Shown piece after piece: positions 59,829 to 64,000 of a stretch of DNA of 64,000 bases (position 1 is its first letter; the number at the start of each line of letters is the position of its first letter). Origin of the DNA: Cryobacterium sp. M96. Its GTDB lineage: Bacteria; Actinomycetota; Actinomycetes; Actinomycetales; Microbacteriaceae. The DNA lies in the NCBI RefSeq assembly GCF_002929845.1, contig NZ_PJJS01000046.1, forward strand, positions 1-64,000, in the 5' to 3' direction. The position numbers were made by a program, and so were the translations under genes. The notes beneath the pieces were generated by a model. That model was not told the DNA's origin. It saw only the letters and a program-made list of their open reading frames with translations, and did not search any database.

Positions 59829-61058
59829 ATGGCGACAGTCAGTCACAGCGCGGCCGCGTCCCACGTTGGAAAGATTCGGTCCAACAACCAGGACTCCGGC
59901 TATTCCGGGCGCCATCTCTTCCTGGTTGCCGACGGCATGGGCGGGCACGCCGGCGGCGACGTCGCTTCGGCGATCGCCACCAAACGCATCATGGATGCTG
60001 ACCGGGACTTCCAGTCCCCGCAAGACGCCGAGTTCGCCCTGCAGGCGGCGCTGATCGCCGCGAATTCGCAGCTCGCCGAGACCGTGTTCGAGCACGCCGA
60101 ACTCACCGGCATGGGCACCACCGTCAGCGCGCTGATCGTGCTGGAAGACGAGGTGGCGATCGCGCACATCGGTGACTCGCGCATCTACCTGCTCCGCGAG
60201 GGCGAACTCTCCCAGATCACCATCGACCACACCTTCGTACAGCGGCTCGTCGACAGTGGCCGCATCACCGAGGCGGAAGCCATGGTGCATCCGCGCCGCT
60301 CGGTGCTCATGCGCGTGCTGGGCGACGTCGAATCGGCGCCGGAGATCGACACCTCCATCCTTGCGACCTTCCCCGGTGACCGCTGGCTGATCTGCTCCGA
60401 CGGGCTCAGCGGCGTGGTCTCTAATTCGGGCATCGCCGCGGCCCTGCTCAGCCCACTTGACGCCCAGGGCGTGGCCGATCGCCTGGTCAAGGAAAGCCTC
60501 GACGGCGGAGCCCCTGACAACGTCACCATCGTCGTCGTCGACATCGGCTCACCCGCCGAACGCATCGACATGCCCACCGTGGTTGGGTCGGCATCCGCTC
60601 CCCTCGCCTTCGGCGAGGAGCCCACCCGCGGCCGGGCGCTGCGCATGTCGAGCTTGCGCCTGCACCCCGTGCGTGAGACGCACTTCGAGCCTGACTCCCA
60701 GGACTATCTCTCGGAGCTGATCGAGGAAGACAATCGCCGGGCCCGCCGCCGCAAGATCACCTGGCTGGTCGGCATCATCCTGCTGATTCTGGCCATCGTC
60801 GGCGCCGGCTTCCTCGGCTACCGGTGGACCCAGTCCCGTTACTACGTGGGGGTGGAAGGCAGCACGGTCGCCATCTTCCAGGGCGTGCAGCAGGACCTCG
60901 GCCCCCTCTCCCTGTCCTCCGTCTTCGAGGACACCGACCTGGAGCTGTCCGAACTGCGGGTCTACGACCGGCAGCAGGTCGAAAAAACCATCAGCGCAAC
61001 CTCCCTCGCGGATGCGTTGCTCATCGTCGAACGGCTCCAAGATGCCAGCGTCCAGTAA
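59829..61058 (+). CDS. pstP: PP2C-type Ser/Thr phosphatase PstP
   Basis: A 409-residue PPM phosphatase. Metal-binding Asp residues are in NNQDSGYSG, VADGMGGHAGGD, HIGDSRIYLL and LICSDGLSG and GAPDNVTIVVV. A membrane helix (WLVGIILLILAIVGAGFLGY near residue 320) puts a C-terminal domain outside the cell. It reverses PknA/PknB phosphorylation. The next gene starts inside it at 61042. Confidence 0.95.
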   Translation: MATVSHSAAASHVGKIRSNNQDSGYSGRHLFLVADGMGGHAGGDVASAIATKRIMDADRDFQSPQDAEFALQAALIAANSQLAETVFEHAELTGMGTTVSALIVLEDEVAIAHIGDSRIYLLREGELSQITIDHTFVQRLVDSGRITEAEAMVHPRRSVLMRVLGDVESAPEIDTSILATFPGDRWLICSDGLSGVVSNSGIAAALLSPLDAQGVADRLVKESLDGGAPDNVTIVVVDIGSPAERIDMPTVVGSASAPLAFGEEPTRGRALRMSSLRLHPVRETHFEPDSQDYLSELIEEDNRRARRRKITWLVGIILLILAIVGAGFLGYRWTQSRYYVGVEGSTVAIFQGVQQDLGPLSLSSVFEDTDLELSELRVYDRQQVEKTISATSLADALLIVERLQDASVQ

Positions 61059-62448
61059 CCGGTCCACGACGACGGATGCGCCTGCGCGCCCGCCCCGCAC
61101 AGGTCGCGTGCGCCGACTGCACCTGCCCCAGAAGCTGCGCAACCTCGAGTTGGTCCTGCTGCTCATCGCCTGCGGCATCAACGCGGCCACCGTTGTGCTC
61201 GTGCAGCTCGGCGCGCTCGGCCGAATCGACACGACACTGGTGCTGCTCGGCGCCGGCCTGTCGGTGCTGGTTCTGGCCATGCACGTGGTGCTGCGCGTCG
61301 TGGCCCGCGAGGCCGACCCGTTCATCCTGCCCATCGCCACCCTGCTCAACGGCCTCGGCATCGCCATGATCTACCGCATCGACCTGGCCAACGAAGAGTC
61401 CGGCTGGGCCAGCGCCTCCGTACGCCAGACCGTGTGGAGCGCCCTGGCCATCGGCTGCGCGATCGCGGTCATCCTGATCATCCGCAACCACCGGGTGCTG
61501 TTCCGCTACACCTACATCGCCGGGTTCGTCGGTGTGGCACTGTTGCTGCTCCCGCTCGTTCCCGGCCTCGGTCGCGAGGTCAGCGGGGCGCGCGTCTGGA
61601 TCGGCGTCGGATCCTTCGCCACCTTCCAGCCGGGCGAGATCGCGAAGATCGCCCTGGCCGTCTTCTTCGCCGGCTACCTCGTGCGCAACCGCGACAGCCT
61701 TTCCATGGTGGGCAAGAAATTTCTTGGCATGCGTTTCCCGCGCCTGCGCGACCTCGGCCCGATCCTTGTCGTCTGGGCGCTGTCCATGTCCGTGATCATC
61801 TTCCAGCGCGACCTCGGAACCGCCCTGCTCTACTTCGGTCTATTCCTGGTCATGCTCTACCTGGCCACCGGCCGCCTCAGCTGGGTGCTGTTGGGCATGT
61901 CCCTCTTCCTCGGCGGTGCCCTCATCGCCAGCCAGACCCTGGACTACGTCAACGGCCGGTTCCAGAACTGGCTCGACGCCCTCAACCCGGATGTCTACGG
62001 GGCCGACGGCGGCAGCTACCAGCTGGTGCAGGGGCTCTTCGGTCTCGCCAAAGGCGGGCTCATCGGCACGGGCCTGGGCCAGGGGCGTCCAGAGATCACC
62101 CCCGTCCCCCAAAGCGACTACATCATCGCCAGCCTCGGCGAGGAACTCGGCCTGGCCGGCATCTTTGCGATCCTCGCGCTCTACCTGCTCCTCGTCGCGC
62201 GCGGCTTCCGCATCGGCTTCGCCGGCAATGACGACTTCGGCAAGCTGCTCGGCGTGGGTCTCTCCTTCGTCATCGCCCTGCAGTGCTTCATCGTGATCGG
62301 CGGCGTCACCCGTGTGATTCCCCTCACCGGTCTGACCACACCCTTCCTCGCCGCCGGCGGGTCCTCCCTCGTCGCGAACTGGATCATCGTGGCACTGCTC
62401 CTGCGCCTGTCCGACACGGTGCGCAACCAACCCAGGCTGGTGGTCTGA
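61042..62448 (+). CDS. rodA: RodA/FtsW-type SEDS glycosyltransferase
   Basis: A 468-residue membrane protein of the SEDS family with about ten helices. GARVWIGVGSFATFQPGEIAK, VWALSMSVIIFQRDLGTALLYFG and LTGLTTPFLAAGGSSLVANW are its conserved loops, including the Asp in RDLGTAL. It polymerises lipid II with its PBP partner, the next gene. ATG at 61042 overlaps the end of pstP by 17 bases. Confidence 0.94.
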   Translation: MPASSNRSTTTDAPARPPRTGRVRRLHLPQKLRNLELVLLLIACGINAATVVLVQLGALGRIDTTLVLLGAGLSVLVLAMHVVLRVVAREADPFILPIATLLNGLGIAMIYRIDLANEESGWASASVRQTVWSALAIGCAIAVILIIRNHRVLFRYTYIAGFVGVALLLLPLVPGLGREVSGARVWIGVGSFATFQPGEIAKIALAVFFAGYLVRNRDSLSMVGKKFLGMRFPRLRDLGPILVVWALSMSVIIFQRDLGTALLYFGLFLVMLYLATGRLSWVLLGMSLFLGGALIASQTLDYVNGRFQNWLDALNPDVYGADGGSYQLVQGLFGLAKGGLIGTGLGQGRPEITPVPQSDYIIASLGEELGLAGIFAILALYLLLVARGFRIGFAGNDDFGKLLGVGLSFVIALQCFIVIGGVTRVIPLTGLTTPFLAAGGSSLVANWIIVALLLRLSDTVRNQPRLVV

Positions 62449-63899
62449 TGAATCGTGAACTCAAACGAGTGAGCATCGTGGTCATGCTCATGTTCGTGGC
62501 CCTGCTCGTCTCCACGACAATCGTGCAGGTCTTCCAGGCAGACAGCCTGTCCGCGGATGCCCGCAACACCCGCACGCTCTACGACAGCTACTCCGTCGAA
62601 CGCGGTCCGATCCTCGTCGCGGGCGAGCCGATCGCCCAGTCGATGCCCGCCGACGATGAATACAAGTTTCAGCGCACCTACAGCAACGGGCCGCTCTACG
62701 CCCCGATCACCGGGTTCATTCCGCTCAACGGTGCCCCCACCGGGCTGGAGCATTCCCTTAACGGCGAACTCAGCGGAACGTCCGACGCCCAGTTCTTCGA
62801 CAAGATGAACGCCCTGATCACCGGCCAGAACCCCAAGGGGGCTTCTGTGGAGGTCACGATCGACCCGGTCGCGCAGCAGGCCGCCTGGGATGCCCTCGGC
62901 GACCTCACCGGCTCCGTCGTCGTCTCCGAGCCGGCGACCGGTCGCATCCTCGCCCTGGTCTCCAAGCCCAGCTACGACCCGAACCTGCTCACCGTGCACG
63001 ACAACCAGCAGGTCACCGACAACTATCAGTCGCTGCTGAACGACGACGGTAACCCGCTGCTCAGCCGCGCCACCAAAACCCTCAACCCACCCGGCTCGGT
63101 GTTCAAGCTGGTCGTGATGACGGCCGCCTTGGAATCGGGCAAGTTCACCCCGGAGAGCACCTTCCCGAACCCGCCCACGTACCAGCTGCCCGGCTCGTCG
63201 GCGGTCGTCATCAACTCCGGCGGCGGCACCTGCGGCGGAGGGGACACCGTCACTCTCGCCACCGCCCTGCGTCTCTCCTGCAACATTCCACTGGCCGAAC
63301 TAGGTCTGCAGCTGGGCAACAAGGCCATTCGCGACACGGCCGAGAAGTTCGGCTTCAACAGCGACTATTCGATCCCCCTCGACGTGTCTCAAAGCGTGTA
63401 CCCCACGGTTCTCGACGACGCCCAGACCGCACTCTCGGCCTTCGGCCAGACGGATGTCCGTGCGACGGCCCTGCAGATGGCGATGGTTTCAGCCGCGATC
63501 GCCAACGGCGGCCAGCTGATGACGCCCAACCTCGTCGACAAGGTGACCGCACCGGACCTGAGTCCGATTCAGGTCTTCGAGCCGGAAGCAATGAAACGGG
63601 TGATGAGCGCCGAAACGGCGGCAACACTGAACCAAATGATGGTCAACGGAGTCCAGGATGGCGCCGCCAGCAATGCAAGAATAGACGGGGTCAAGGTGGC
63701 AGGTAAAACGGGCACGGCGGAGAACGCCGAGGACGAGCCTTACACCCTGTGGTTCACCGGATTCGCTCCTGCGGAGGATCCGAAATATGCGATCACCGTT
63801 CTCGTTGAAAATGGCGGGGGACTTGGCCAGACAGGGTACGGCAATCTGCTTGCCGCACCTATTGCAAAGGAAGTACTAGAGGCGGTGCTGAACAAATGA
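62448..63899 (+). CDS. pbpA: Penicillin-binding protein PbpA (transpeptidase)
   Basis: A 483-residue class B PBP. An N-terminal anchor ([20 protein letters not shown]) is followed by the transpeptidase with SVFK at 217-220, SCN at 277-279 and KTGTAE at 420-425. It crosslinks peptidoglycan with RodA. ATG shares one base with the rodA stop (TGATG), and its stop overlaps pknA (ATGA). Confidence 0.95.
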   Translation: MNRELKRVSIVVMLMFVALLVSTTIVQVFQADSLSADARNTRTLYDSYSVERGPILVAGEPIAQSMPADDEYKFQRTYSNGPLYAPITGFIPLNGAPTGLEHSLNGELSGTSDAQFFDKMNALITGQNPKGASVEVTIDPVAQQAAWDALGDLTGSVVVSEPATGRILALVSKPSYDPNLLTVHDNQQVTDNYQSLLNDDGNPLLSRATKTLNPPGSVFKLVVMTAALESGKFTPESTFPNPPTYQLPGSSAVVINSGGGTCGGGDTVTLATALRLSCNIPLAELGLQLGNKAIRDTAEKFGFNSDYSIPLDVSQSVYPTVLDDAQTALSAFGQTDVRATALQMAMVSAAIANGGQLMTPNLVDKVTAPDLSPIQVFEPEAMKRVMSAETAATLNQMMVNGVQDGAASNARIDGVKVAGKTGTAENAEDEPYTLWFTGFAPAEDPKYAITVLVENGGGLGQTGYGNLLAAPIAKEVLEAVLNK

Positions 63900-64000
63900 G
63901 ACCCACATCAGGGCTCACCTTCGGGGGACGATACGAGCTGCAGTCCCGGATCGCCATTGGCGGGATGGGCGAGGTTTGGAAGTCGATCGACCTCGTAATC
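63896..64000 (+). CDS. pknA: Ser/Thr protein kinase PknA (start only)
   Basis: The first 35 residues, [19 protein letters not shown] and [10 protein letters not shown], are the N-lobe of a Hanks-type kinase with the glycine-rich loop IAIGGMGEV. Place in the operon (after pbpA) identifies PknA, followed in other genomes by pknB. The gene is cut off by the window edge. Confidence 0.85.
   Translation, partial: MRPTSGLTFGGRYELQSRIAIGGMGEVWKSIDLVI

Overview
The window is high-GC actinobacterial DNA. Gene content and order point to the Micrococcales, most likely the family Microbacteriaceae: nucS mismatch endonuclease, coproporphyrin-type heme genes, a DUF222/HNH gene, a DUF7882-type gene, a 6C small RNA, a mevalonate pathway, and the fhaA-fhaB-pstP-rodA-pbpA-pknA cluster that normally lies near the chromosomal origin in actinobacteria. 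The genus cannot be fixed from this stretch.

Layout. 1-5,100: end of a suf Fe-S operon (sufC, SufT-like protein) and a 7Fe ferredoxin; two decayed genes (aldehyde dehydrogenase and IclR regulator); an MFS exporter; nucS; a HAD phosphatase. 5,200-9,550: ribulose-monophosphate formaldehyde module (hxlB-hxlA) with a divergent kinase-like/LuxR regulator, a methyltransferase, and an MFS gene behind a CsoR-like operator. 9,800-14,300: arsD-arsA behind an ArsR-like box, a UPF0303 protein, a double-hotdog thioesterase and a 55-residue protein. 14,600-21,600: a UvrA-like ABC protein, a GNAT-AAA+ fusion, and a gluconate module (GntR, permease, kinase). 21,600-27,900: small proteins, two lipoproteins, a cysteine-desulfurase-like enzyme coupled to a membrane Dsb-like protein. 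28,000-33,500: hemY-radical SAM-hemH operon and a PLP decarboxylase. 33,700-34,730: 6C RNA followed by a patch of decayed genes. 34,800-47,600: NYN/LOTUS protein, PEP synthase with its regulator, a permease pair, a beta-propeller protein, a beta-phosphoglucomutase/GH65 phosphorylase pair and a secreted SGNH hydrolase.

47,800-53,930 holds a nearly complete mevalonate pathway: mvaS on one strand and, divergently, a tightly overlapping operon of diphosphomevalonate decarboxylase, phosphomevalonate kinase and one polypeptide in which class II HMG-CoA reductase is fused to mevalonate kinase. Isopentenyl diphosphate isomerase and thiolase are not in the window. Just past it, in a convergent intergenic gap, lie five DnaA-box-like sequences within 112 bp. 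54,500-58,100 looks like the scar of mobile DNA next to a tRNA-Leu(CAG): a broken DUF222/HNH gene flanked by inverted repeats, a serine-recombinase fragment, a blasticidin-S-deaminase-like remnant and a transposase tail. 58,494 to the end is the FHA/phosphatase/RodA/PBP/PknA operon.

The most striking unexplained feature is a family of five dispersed elements, each exactly 85 bp, with nearly identical 22-bp inverted ends and a 41-bp centre that varies. All sit in intergenic gaps just past gene ends, and none lies inside an intact gene apart from the overlap of one with a stop codon.
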